Of a stretch of DNA of 64,000 bases, positions 31,826-40,412 are shown one piece after another; position 1 is the stretch's first letter, and each line of letters starts with the position of its first letter. The position numbers and the translations under genes are program-made. The stretch is from Alphaproteobacteria bacterium (GTDB lineage Bacteria > Pseudomonadota > Alphaproteobacteria > Rickettsiales > JADKJE01): positions 62,001 to 126,000 of the forward strand of contig JADKJE010000001.1 of assembly GCA_016722515.1 (NCBI GenBank). The letters run 5' to 3'. The notes beneath the pieces were generated by a model. The model was given only the letters and a program-made list of their open reading frames with translations. It searched no databases and was not told the DNA's origin.

Positions 31826-34561
31826 CTAGTGACTGCAGTAACTAATATTTGCTGTTTTCTTCTCTTTGTTCTCTAAAATTATTTGCATTTCGTATTGTTT
31901 CGTTCCTTTGGCGTAATCTTTAGCCGTGAGGTTTTCTTTACTTTTATGTTGAAAATCAATGTTGGGGCGACTTAACAGTAACTTGACGATATTAACACGA
32001 CCCATAATAACAGCATATTGTAATAATGACTTGCCGGATTCGGTTTCCTTTTGATTAGGATTAGCGCCCCTGTCTAAAAATTTCTTAAGAGCAACTTCAT
32101 TATTATTTTTAACATATGATATCATTATGCCAGTTTGTTCTATTACATCATTAGCTGAAAATCCGCTTGCTTTTTCAAATTGAAAAAGGCCGCATTTAGG
32201 TAATAATACATCGATTAACGATTCATTTCTTGTGAACAAAGCCATAACCAAAGGCAAACGGCCTTTTAAATCTTGAGTCTCCGGATCCAGTCCTGCATCT
32301 ATAAGCGCCTCTAACCACTTGGGATCGGGATTTTCTTGTGCAATTGCCCATGTCAAAATAGAAAAACCCTGGATACTATTATGAGTTGGATCGACATTCT
32401 TAAATCTTTCTAAGCCGCCACTTTTATTTAAGCTTTCGTCTTGCATTTCATTGAAATGACCTAAAGAAATTAATTGCGATAAACTATGACTCGAATGATT
32501 AAAGGCTTCTTTGAGAATCAAAATGGCCTGAGGAAAAGAGAATAGTTTTGGATCAGTAATAGGTGGAAATACTTGGAAAAAGTTACATAATTTATCTATT
32601 ATTTCACCTTTTTTGGTATCAGGAACGGTAGAAAGAGAAATCAGGCGTAGTAATGACTCTAAAATTTCTGGTTGCTGCTCTTTAATAAGATTCGTAAGAA
32701 CAGTAGGGTTATTCATTTTATCTTTTATACTAATTAAGGTATCCAATAATAAACTTATTTGATTTGAACCACATCCTTTAATAAGAACAAATAATTTATT
32801 GATAAGTTCAATTTGTTCATTTTCAGTCCAATCCTTAAAGGAAGCAGAAGAACTAATAAAATTACTACTAGAAGGCACCCTAAAAATATCATAAAAATTA
32901 TTAATGGTAATTTTTTCTTTTCCAATGGAGATTTTCTGAATGCAATATTCTTTAATTTCATCAATAGAATGTAAAAAATCATTTGAACTCATTATTTTTT
33001 CTAATTGTCTAAGTTGATCTTTATTATCCAGTTTATAAAAATCTCTATTAACGGAATGGCTGCCAATTAGTGTGAGTAACCGTGTCTGAAGTAACGCAAG
33101 AGAGTTATAAACACTGAATGAATTCAAGTAGTTAAAATTAAAATTCTTCCTAGCTAATTCCATTGAAAATCTTATAATGAGTGAATAAATATCTTTGTTT
33201 CCAAAATTCATATCAAATAAAGATTCCATTTTTTTATAATCTATTAGATTAGAAAGAATCATTGCCACCGCATAATATTTATTAGTATATGCATGGTTAA
33301 AGGCATCTATTATATATTTTTCACCAACCACTTCAACAATTTCTTGGAAATTCTCGATTTTACCTGCTATAGCTTCACCGGAAGGCAATTCACGTCTTAG
33401 TGAATAGCATGCATTAACAAAGGACTCAACTGTTATACGGTCCTTCGCCATCGTCAAAATATCCATATAAATCGGAAATAAATCAATTAAACCTTCGCTC
33501 TCTATCAACCCAGCAATGCCCAAAAATAATGATTTCAAACCATCATCATCCAGTTGATTTATCAATTCAGTAACCGTTGTTGTTCCCTGCTTTTCTTTAG
33601 TTGTTCTAAGTATCATGGATACAGTATACCAACAACGATTTGAAGTAGCTTTTATAAATAAATCACGTAAACCATCAACATCATTTTCACTTAATAATTT
33701 ATTTGTCCGCTCTTCCAGATAATCGAACACGTCTGCATATGGATCTTCCATTTTTTTCAAATACCAAAATAAAATATCATGTGGTGTTTCGTCATACAGC
33801 ATCTTAATTATTTCAGAGGTTTCTTCTTGCATATTGGGTGAACGAATAAGTGCTTCAAATAAATTGTGATATATATATTCTTTTTCTAAATTTTTTGTAC
33901 CAAAGACAGATAATAAACCGTATATTACTTTACCTGAATGATTTTGAACAGCTGACTTAAGAAGAATTATAAATTGTTTATTTCTAGTATCACTAAATAA
34001 CTGAAACACTTTCACAAGTTGATTACTATGAATCTCCGTGTACAGCTCAATATCTTCATAATGAATTATGTCAAATATTAAACTTTTAAATATCATTGAT
34101 TTATTCATACAACGGATATCAACAAGACTTAGAATTTTTTCTTCTATATCTGGACTAATATTATTGTGAAACACCATCCAATAGAGTAATTCTGATACGT
34201 AATTCATGTTTTCTCCAGTTATATTTAATAATATTTCTGGAGATTTTTCTTTTTGAATTAATGAAAACACATACTTAAATACTTCATTGAGTGCTTCGAA
34301 GCCTTCACTTTTTAATTGAATTTGTTTCAATAAACTTTGAGGTATGAACCATGTTTCTTTGTTGTCTAAAAGGTCACCATCTTGATTAAAGTATATTTGA
34401 TAATCACATAGCCATTTTTGGTACGCTGATTTTGTCATTTCTTTAATGAAGTTTTTTGTCTGAGGCTTATTAGCAACAAGACCTATTTGGACTAATCCAT
34501 TAAATCCTTCGTCCGTTAATGGATATTTTTCACTCAGATCTAGAATATTGTCTTCTTTCAT
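31826..34561 (-). CDS. large ankyrin-repeat protein, probable effector
   Basis: A 911-residue protein, starting at ATG 34561 with GGAA eight bases upstream; another ATG lies four codons earlier. The first ~700 residues are a long, mostly alpha-helical, Leu/Ile/Asn-rich solenoid without recognised domains. The C-terminal ~200 residues carry ankyrin-type repeats: GFSILTWAIAQENPDPKWLEALIDAGLDP, GRLPLVMALFTRNESLIDVLL, VALKKFLDRGANPNQKE and SLLQYAVIMGRVNIVKLLLS are partial examples. No signal peptide or membrane segment is seen, so it is cytosolic or a substrate of a dedicated secretion system. It is AT-richer than neighbouring housekeeping genes and is bracketed by IS30 elements at 31568-31699 and 34607-35669, both signs of mobility. 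Function is unknown; a host-directed role is inferred from the repeat class only. Confidence 0.82.
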   Translation of the reverse strand: MKEDNILDLSEKYPLTDEGFNGLVQIGLVANKPQTKNFIKEMTKSAYQKWLCDYQIYFNQDGDLLDNKETWFIPQSLLKQIQLKSEGFEALNEVFKYVFSLIQKEKSPEILLNITGENMNYVSELLYWMVFHNNISPDIEEKILSLVDIRCMNKSMIFKSLIFDIIHYEDIELYTEIHSNQLVKVFQLFSDTRNKQFIILLKSAVQNHSGKVIYGLLSVFGTKNLEKEYIYHNLFEALIRSPNMQEETSEIIKMLYDETPHDILFWYLKKMEDPYADVFDYLEERTNKLLSENDVDGLRDLFIKATSNRCWYTVSMILRTTKEKQGTTTVTELINQLDDDGLKSLFLGIAGLIESEGLIDLFPIYMDILTMAKDRITVESFVNACYSLRRELPSGEAIAGKIENFQEIVEVVGEKYIIDAFNHAYTNKYYAVAMILSNLIDYKKMESLFDMNFGNKDIYSLIIRFSMELARKNFNFNYLNSFSVYNSLALLQTRLLTLIGSHSVNRDFYKLDNKDQLRQLEKIMSSNDFLHSIDEIKEYCIQKISIGKEKITINNFYDIFRVPSSSNFISSSASFKDWTENEQIELINKLFVLIKGCGSNQISLLLDTLISIKDKMNNPTVLTNLIKEQQPEILESLLRLISLSTVPDTKKGEIIDKLCNFFQVFPPITDPKLFSFPQAILILKEAFNHSSHSLSQLISLGHFNEMQDESLNKSGGLERFKNVDPTHNSIQGFSILTWAIAQENPDPKWLEALIDAGLDPETQDLKGRLPLVMALFTRNESLIDVLLPKCGLFQFEKASGFSANDVIEQTGIMISYVKNNNEVALKKFLDRGANPNQKETESGKSLLQYAVIMGRVNIVKLLLSRPNIDFQHKSKENLTAKDYAKGTKQYEMQIILENKEKKTANISYCSH

Positions 34562-34613
34562 TTTAATTTCCATTTAAAAATAAGAATGTAATATAACTGA
34601 ATATAAGCCACAT

Positions 34614-35597
34614 TCAAGTTTGAAGTGCAAACCTCTGACATTTTTTAGGAATGCCTCATTAGGAGTTATCCAATTGAGTTTTTTGCGTGGTGTTAGGTTA
34701 TAGTTATCAATGGTTTCATTGAAATCCTCCTTGTTGTATGTGTGAATGTTCGTTTTCTGGGTAAGTCTCTTCGCAGTCTTCCATTGGTATTCTCGACGCC
34801 GCCCTTTTGCCATGATGCATATGGGTCGCAGAAGAAGGTTTTGATGTCCAGTGCTTTACCCCATAACTGGTGACGGGTAAATTCACCACCATTATCCAAA
34901 GTCAACGACTTGCGTGCTTTTGAGGTATTTTGGTTAGCAGGTTAAGGATTGCGTTTGCAACGTCATCGGCCTTTTTACTGGGCAATTGCTTGCTGAGGGT
35001 AAACATGGTCTGTCTTTCCCTGAGAACCAGAATAGGTTGAGAGCCCTTACAGAAGCTCATCAAATCCCCTTCCCAGTGACCAAATGTTGTCCGCTTATCA
35101 ATGTGCTTGGGCCGTTGATGGATAGAGACTCTGTTTGGTATACGTGAAGCACCAGCGCCTTTAGATTTCCTTAGTCACCGCTTTGCTTTATGCCGTGGAA
35201 GGAACTTCCAGATTTTCTCTTTTCGTCTAGAACCCTGATAAATCCAGTGGTAGATCGTTTCGTGACAAATGGATTTTAGCTCGGTTTGACCATGCTTAAG
35301 ATGACCGGCGATTTGCTCAGGTGTCCAGAAATGGTTCTGCATGTGTTCCATAACACATTCCTGGAGCTTGATATACTTGTCGAGTCGCGCTTGACGGCAA
35401 CGGCGGCCAGCTGCCAGGCGATGTGCCGTATCCGGCCAATATTGACCTGGCGGTGCTTCATTGCGCTTTAGCTCCCGATAAACGGTACACACTGGACGGC
35501 CGATCGCTGAAGCAATCTGGCCTGCTAGCAGGCCAGATTGCTTCAGCTGAGATATCTTTACTCTTTCATCATAACGTAAATGGTTATATCTTTTCAT
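34614..35597 (-). pseudogene. IS30 transposase pseudogene (one nonsense, two frameshifts)
   Basis: Compared with the intact copy, the codon after AKR is TGA instead of GGA (stop near 35175). One A is missing in the run before the AlaArgLys segment (~34920), and one A is missing in the AGAAAAAC run (~34755). The helix-turn-helix part (to residue ~141) is still open, and the DDE core is broken into three frames. The product is inactive as a transposase, though the N-terminal fragment could bind IS ends. Confidence 0.92.
35506..35547. repeat. 42-bp perfect palindrome in the decayed transposase
   Basis: Counterpart of the palindrome at 14799-14836. Here the symmetry extends two bases further on each side (GCTGAAGC…GCTTCAGC) despite the decay of the rest of the gene. 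Confidence 0.93.
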
Positions 35598-35670
35598 ACG
35601 CAACATCTTTTTGAAGTGTTTGTCAGTCAACAAACATCATAAGGTGTTGCACTTCATTTTAGAACAGGCT

Positions 35671-35820
35671 CAGGCCAGGGATCTGGTGGCAGGTCCCTTT
35701 AATCCATCTTATCAAAGCAGTTATAAGTCATCTAATCAAAATCATAATCCACCGCTGAGATGGCCTATAGGTTTCTTAATGAATGATGATCGATTAACTA
35801 ACCTTAATGCTAAATTTTAG
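35671..35820 (+). pseudogene. 3' remnant of a gene truncated by the IS30 element
   Basis: Directly after the element end an open frame of ~49 residues runs to TAG 35818-35820, with protein-like composition (QARDLVAGPFNPSYQSSY, then PLRWPIGFLMNDDRLTNL). The upstream part is replaced by IS sequence. I do not recognise the protein. It suggests the element inserted into a plus-strand gene whose 5' part is gone. Confidence 0.35.
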
Positions 35821-35912
35821 GGCATGATAGGCCTACAATTGGCCTTAATTCATTTGGTTAGCTCTAAGTGAAGGGATCACGCCCAATATGCACAATAATA
35901 TTTGGAATAATG

Positions 35913-35954
35913 TTGGTGAGCTAAATCCGATAAAACCGAATATTTGCTCACCAA
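35913..35954 (-). terminator. possible hairpin after the Lys-Asp-repeat gene
   Basis: TTGGTGAGC (35913-35921) and GCTCACCAA (35946-35954) form a 9-bp perfect stem with a 24-nt loop, 39 bp past the stop of the minus-strand gene. The long loop and missing U-tract make the terminator role uncertain. Confidence 0.35.
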
Positions 35955-35992
35955 CCAATTATGAATAAGAAATCATAGAATTCTTAATGTCT

Positions 35993-37639
35993 TTACTTCA
36001 ATCGTTGGGTTTGTATTCCGTCATTCCCAATAATTTGATTAGAACTACTTACCATTCTTGACCATCGATTAGAATTATGACGATTCAAAACATCTGAAGA
36101 TTCATATCTAACTTCTTTTACACCAACCTTAGACGCTAACTTATCAAAATCAAGCTGATAGCTAGATGGTTTACCCTGAAGAACTGTATATTTAAAACAA
36201 CCTTTGAATTCATTAAGTTTATCAGTATTAGTTAGATTAGAAATATTTGATTTTCCGATCTCCACACATATTTTTTCAAACAATTCTGGAGAAACATTTA
36301 AGACACCATCAAGCACCAAATTTGTTTTCAGATTTCCATGTTGTTGTACGTAATTATAAGTTGTAGCGGATATAAGAAACAGTCGCCCCTTTTCAAAATC
36401 TGACAAATCTGACATCTTTGTCGCATTTTTGCTCGAAAGATAATGATTTAAGCAACCACTTTTAAAATTAATTTCTTTTTCAGAACATTTAGACCATAAG
36501 ACATTCTCTTCAGCTGTAAGTCCTCTAGTCTCAGAAACCCCTTGTTCTCGAGATAATTTAGCTTTGTCTTTATTGCGCAAATTACTAACTTTCAACCTTT
36601 TTGAAACCGTCCCCTCTGCGTTTTTAATTGCATTCAAACCTAAGAAGCTAATTTTTTCTAATGCTTTCTTCCACTTGCTAGTTTCTGATTTGATCACTTT
36701 TGTGAGGTTATTTTTAGCTAATTCATTTGACGTTGTTTCTGCAGGATTATTGATAAGTGATTTATCTTCATCTTCTTTAGTTACAGGTGTAGATTTTTTT
36801 TGTTTTCTTCTTGTGTGTTCTTTTTTGTTACTAACAGGGGCAACCTCACCTTGTCCATCGGTCTTAGGTTTACCAGAGTTAGGCAAACGCACTTCTTTAT
36901 CTTTATCTTTATCTTTATCTTTATCTTTATCTTTATCTTTATCTTTATCTTTATCTTTATCTTTATCTTTATCTTTATCTTTATCTTTATCTTTATCTTT
37001 ATCTTTATCTTTATCTTTATCTTTATCTTTATCTTTATCTTTATCTTTATCTTTATCTTGCTCTTTTACTGTCCGTGTCTCAAAATCTTCAGTTTGTGAA
37101 TTACCCTTAACTTCTTTTTGGGTACGGACTTCACGCTCTTGCTCTTTTACTGTCCGTGTCTCAAAATCTTCAGTTTGTGAATTACCCTTAACTTCTTTTT
37201 GGGTACGGACTTCACGCTCTTGCTCTTTTACTGTCCGTGTCTCAAAATCTTCAGTTTGTGAATTACCCTCAACTTCTTTAATTACATCTAGTGTAACGTC
37301 TTGCTCGTTCACCTTAGTTTTAACTTCATTAGGTTCGCGATTATCCACTACAACTAACGGAGTACAAAGTTTATATATTGCTTTCCAAAACTCATCATCA
37401 TTAGACTCAACGTCTGCTGGAAAGTTAAGATCTAACATCTGTTCGGCAGTCAAAGGCTTGCCCTCTGCTTCCAAAAGCTCCCTTTCCTTTTTAGGTGACG
37501 TAGGATCAATGCCAAGATCTGATTCTCTTATTGGATCGACTCCCTCAGCTGAATAAACAACTTTATCCGGCCCCACTCTCCGTGCAGGAGCTGGGCGTCT
37601 TGTTCTTTTAGTTACTCCACCTTCGTTTGTCATTTGCAT
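35993..37639 (-). CDS. unknown 548-residue protein with (Lys-Asp)27 tract
   Basis: Not recognised. The N-terminal ~90 residues are charged and Pro/Arg-rich. Next come three 27-residue repeats (core GNSQTEDFETRTVKEQ) at ~112-190, then a tract of 27 Asp-Lys dipeptides (~195-248). A basic Ser/Thr-rich linker follows, then a ~190-residue C-terminal region with several Cys (CSEKEINFKSGCLNHY, KICVEIGKSN). There is no signal peptide or membrane segment. Start is ATG 37639 with AAGGAAAA just upstream. The highly charged repeats suggest an extended, disordered spacer between terminal modules; expansion or contraction changes length but not frame. It lies next to the IS30 island, and the composition is AT-rich. 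An effector role is only inferred from context. Confidence 0.7.
   Translation of the reverse strand: MQMTNEGGVTKRTRRPAPARRVGPDKVVYSAEGVDPIRESDLGIDPTSPKKERELLEAEGKPLTAEQMLDLNFPADVESNDDEFWKAIYKLCTPLVVVDNREPNEVKTKVNEQDVTLDVIKEVEGNSQTEDFETRTVKEQEREVRTQKEVKGNSQTEDFETRTVKEQEREVRTQKEVKGNSQTEDFETRTVKEQDKDKDKDKDKDKDKDKDKDKDKDKDKDKDKDKDKDKDKDKDKDKDKDKDKDKDKEVRLPNSGKPKTDGQGEVAPVSNKKEHTRRKQKKSTPVTKEDEDKSLINNPAETTSNELAKNNLTKVIKSETSKWKKALEKISFLGLNAIKNAEGTVSKRLKVSNLRNKDKAKLSREQGVSETRGLTAEENVLWSKCSEKEINFKSGCLNHYLSSKNATKMSDLSDFEKGRLFLISATTYNYVQQHGNLKTNLVLDGVLNVSPELFEKICVEIGKSNISNLTNTDKLNEFKGCFKYTVLQGKPSSYQLDFDKLASKVGVKEVRYESSDVLNRHNSNRWSRMVSSSNQIIGNDGIQTQRLK
36895..37056 (-). repeat. (CTTTAT)27 hexanucleotide microsatellite
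   Basis: Exactly 27 perfect tandem copies (162 bp), reading GATAAA on the coding strand. Perfect identity implies recent expansion. Slippage would add or remove Asp-Lys dipeptides without frameshift. Confidence 0.97.
37061..37284 (-). repeat. 81-nt tandem repeat, about 2.8 copies
   Basis: Copies begin at 37061, 37142 and 37223. The first two are essentially identical; the third diverges after ~60 nt. They encode the three 27-residue repeats that precede the Lys-Asp tract. Confidence 0.95.
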
Positions 37640-38003
37640 TTTCCTTTAAACTATTTAAAAGGATTATAACATTAACTTCCATATTGTCAATATATAATAT
37701 TATAAATTCCCATAACATATAAACAATCAATCCATAACATTAAAAATTAACAGGCCCATCCGTGTGTTATATTCATAAAACCGTCTTAATTTACTTATTT
37801 AATCATATTAACATGACTAATATTTGATATCTTATAATAAACGTCCTAGATTAAGAGGGTATCGTTACCAATTCATAATCTTTATGCGCTACTATAATAA
37901 CCATAGACTTTAACCCTATTTTGCTATAGAAGTATCGTCTTGGCTTTTTTTACAGCACAAATTACCTTTAACCAATTGATTAGTAAGGAGGAAAAGGACA
38001 AAA
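37640..38003. other. AT-rich intergenic region
   Basis: This 364-bp stretch lies between two divergent genes. It is strongly AT-rich and presumably contains both promoters. I find no ORF or stable hairpin; AAGGAGG at 37986-37992 is the ribosome-binding site of the acetyltransferase gene. Confidence 0.4.
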
Positions 38004-38513
38004 ATGAACGTTACCCTTCACGATGCTACCGTTCATGATATCCCTGAAATAGAGCGTATTTACACGTTCTATGTCCTTAATACTTTCTCGTCGTTTGAAG
38101 AAACCCCTCCTACCGCCGACGAACTGGATCATCGGCGCACGACGATTCAAAATAGCAACTTTCCCTATATTGTGGCCAAATTGGATGATAAAGTCATCGG
38201 TTATGCCTATGTTGTCCATTACCGTACACGGTCTGCTTACCGTTATACCGTGGAGCATTCTATTTACGTGGATAAAGACTTCCGAACCAAAGGTATAGGG
38301 GATATTTTGTTAACTGAAATTCTTAAACGCTGCCGCAAACAGGGATTAAAGCAAATTATTGCCGTCATCAGTGGCGATATAAATACCAATCGCGCGTCTA
38401 TTGCCCTTCATGAAAAACATGGTTTTAAAAAAGTAGCCCATCTGCATAAGGTTGGCCTGAAATTCAACCAATGGGTTGATTCCATCCTTCTTCAGCATTC
38501 CCTCGATGAATAA
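38004..38513 (+). CDS. GNAT acetyltransferase, phosphinothricin/methionine-sulfone type
   Basis: A 169-residue N-acetyltransferase of the PAT/MnaT group, which acetylates glutamate analogues such as phosphinothricin or methionine sulfoximine. The start region (DATVHDIPEIERIY), SSFEETPPTADEL, the YAYVVHYRTRSAYRYTVEHS strand, the acetyl-CoA loop FRTKGIGDILLTE and the C-terminal ASIALHEKHGFKKVAHL are all typical. A strong Shine-Dalgarno precedes it. The end overlaps the next gene (ATGAATAA), indicating translational coupling to the ABC-F gene. Confidence 0.9.
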   Translation: MNVTLHDATVHDIPEIERIYTFYVLNTFSSFEETPPTADELDHRRTTIQNSNFPYIVAKLDDKVIGYAYVVHYRTRSAYRYTVEHSIYVDKDFRTKGIGDILLTEILKRCRKQGLKQIIAVISGDINTNRASIALHEKHGFKKVAHLHKVGLKFNQWVDSILLQHSLDE

Positions 38514-40374
38514 CGCCCCTCCTCTCCTTTATCTGAAAAACGTTGAAGTCCATTTTGGTGGAAAGCCCCTCTTTACAGACCTTTCCATGAGCCTTTATCC
38601 CGATGATAAAGTGTGCCTCGTTGGTAAAAACGGGTGTGGAAAAACCACACTATTTAAGCTAATATCGCACGAGCTGGAAGCTGATAAAGGCGAATATTTT
38701 ATCCAGCCAGGTAAAGAGGTTGGCTATTTACCCCAACAAGTTATCACGGGTCAGCCTATCAGCCTTTACGATTATGTGCTTGATAATCTTGACATTCCCG
38801 AGGGTGAATTGAGAGAATCTTTTTATTACAGGGCCGATATGGTTTTAAACCCGTTAGAACTAAACGGACCCGATTCAATGGAGCGTCTTTCTGGAGGCCA
38901 GTATCGCCGCGCATCCCTGGCAAAAGCATTAATTCAAGAGCCTGATATTTTGCTCCTGGACGAACCCACAAACCATTTGGATTTAGCTGCAATAACCTGG
39001 CTTGAAGGATTTTTAAGAACCTATCATGGTGCCGTATTATGTATTAGCCACGATCGTGAATTTTTACGGAATATTTCCACCAAAACTTTTTGGCTGGATC
39101 GCGGTGTCATGCGGGTTAATTATAAAGGTTATGCCGATTTTGAGAACTGGTCCGATGAACTTATCGAACAAGAAGCCAGGCAACTTGCCAATCTAGGCCG
39201 TAAAATGCAGGTCGAGGAAGGCTGGATGCAAGGCGGAATCTCTGCTAGGCGTAAGCGTAATGTCCAGCGTGTAGAAAAACTGGTGCAGATGCGTCAACAA
39301 TTGCGTGATGATAAAACAAGGCTGCGCCAGGTTCTCAATAAAGTTGAGCTTCCAGCCCTTACCGCCGATATGAGCGCCAAACTGGTCTTTGAAATTAAAA
39401 ATGTCGTCAAAAGCTTTACCGATGCTAACGGAAAAATCAAACCTATTGTCGATGGTCTTTCTACGCGAATTATGCGTAAAGATAAAATCGGTATTATCGG
39501 CAATAATGGAACCGGTAAAACCACCTTCTTGCAAATGCTGACAGGCAATCTAGAGCCTGATTCCGGCAGAATCCGTACAGCGAAGAATGCCGATATACGC
39601 TATATCGACCAGCATCGTCTATTGCTAGACTCACAAAAATCGCTCATTGAAGTTCTATGCCCGCATGGGGGTGATCACGTTAATGTGAATGGGCACCTTA
39701 TGCACGTGATTGGTTACCTTAAAAAATTCATGTTTAACAAAGATGAAGCTCGCGGTATGGTCTCAACCCTTTCCGGTGGCCAGATGAACCGTCTATTGCT
39801 AGCCAAGCAGCTAGCCGACCCTGGCAATGTGTTGATTCTGGATGAACCCACCAACGACCTCGATATGGACACCCTTGACCTCTTGCAGGAATTGCTGGAT
39901 GAATATGACGGCACCCTCATCATCGTCAGCCACGATCGTGACTTTATCGACCGTATTGTCAACCGGACCCTGGTCTTTGAAGGCAATGGTGTGGTAGAAG
40001 GTTATATTGGCGGGTATACCGATTACCTTAATTATAAAAAGCGCTTCCCTAAAAATGGCAAAGAAAGCCTTACTGACCCTAATCTGCGAATCGAAAACAA
40101 GCCAGCCGACAACGAACCTAAACTTGATCCCAAGGTTAATAAGCTTTCCTATAAACTAAAACGCGAGCTCGAGATATTACCAGCACAGATTGAACAATTA
40201 AGTATCGATATCAAAACCATTGAAGAAGCCTTAGCAGATGCCAATCTCTACTTAAAAGACCCTGAACAATTTGACAAACTAAGCTTCGACCTTTCGGATA
40301 AACAACACCAACTGGCATCTTCCGAAGAAAGATGGCTGGAACTTGAAGAAATGCGGTTGTCGACAGAGAATTAG
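38509..40374 (+). CDS. ABC-F family ATPase, Uup-like
   Basis: A soluble twin-ATPase of the ABC-F family that acts on ribosomes or translation-linked DNA metabolism rather than transport. From ATG 38509 (MNNAPPLLYL) it has 621 residues. First cassette: GKNGCGKTTLFK, LSGGQYRRASLAKAL, ILLLDEPTNHLD. Linker: basic, YRRADM/RRKRNVQRVEKL. Second cassette: GNNGTGKTTFLQ, LSGGQMNRLLLAKQL, ILDEPTNDLD. The C-terminus (~540-620) is a charged coiled coil, as in Uup. An in-frame ATG at 38476 lies inside the acetyltransferase gene and is less likely. Confidence 0.93.
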   Translation, partial: NNAPPLLYLKNVEVHFGGKPLFTDLSMSLYPDDKVCLVGKNGCGKTTLFKLISHELEADKGEYFIQPGKEVGYLPQQVITGQPISLYDYVLDNLDIPEGELRESFYYRADMVLNPLELNGPDSMERLSGGQYRRASLAKALIQEPDILLLDEPTNHLDLAAITWLEGFLRTYHGAVLCISHDREFLRNISTKTFWLDRGVMRVNYKGYADFENWSDELIEQEARQLANLGRKMQVEEGWMQGGISARRKRNVQRVEKLVQMRQQLRDDKTRLRQVLNKVELPALTADMSAKLVFEIKNVVKSFTDANGKIKPIVDGLSTRIMRKDKIGIIGNNGTGKTTFLQMLTGNLEPDSGRIRTAKNADIRYIDQHRLLLDSQKSLIEVLCPHGGDHVNVNGHLMHVIGYLKKFMFNKDEARGMVSTLSGGQMNRLLLAKQLADPGNVLILDEPTNDLDMDTLDLLQELLDEYDGTLIIVSHDRDFIDRIVNRTLVFEGNGVVEGYIGGYTDYLNYKKRFPKNGKESLTDPNLRIENKPADNEPKLDPKVNKLSYKLKRELEILPAQIEQLSIDIKTIEEALADANLYLKDPEQFDKLSFDLSDKQHQLASSEERWLELEEMRLSTEN

Positions 40375-40412
40375 ACTGTTATACTTTGCCTTATTTTCAA
40401 TAAGGAACTCCC

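Larger units (their letters stand above)
34607..35669 (-). mobile_element. decayed full-length IS30-family element
   Basis: A 1063-bp copy of the element at 14675-15740, inverted relative to it, with both terminal repeats preserved. No target duplication is visible, suggesting later rearrangement or homologous exchange. Its right end lies 34 bp upstream of the ankyrin-gene start codon, so it may supply or disrupt that gene's promoter. Confidence 0.92.

Noticed and set aside
36564..37556. Plus-strand ORF rich in Ser-Leu repeats opposite the Lys-Asp gene
   Set aside because: It is the antisense of the (CTTTAT)27 tract and of a well-supported minus-strand gene; no start site or domain.
38476..38508. 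Upstream start for the ABC-F gene
   Set aside because: It lies in the acetyltransferase coding region; ATG 38509 in the ATGAATAA overlap gives the usual N-terminus.
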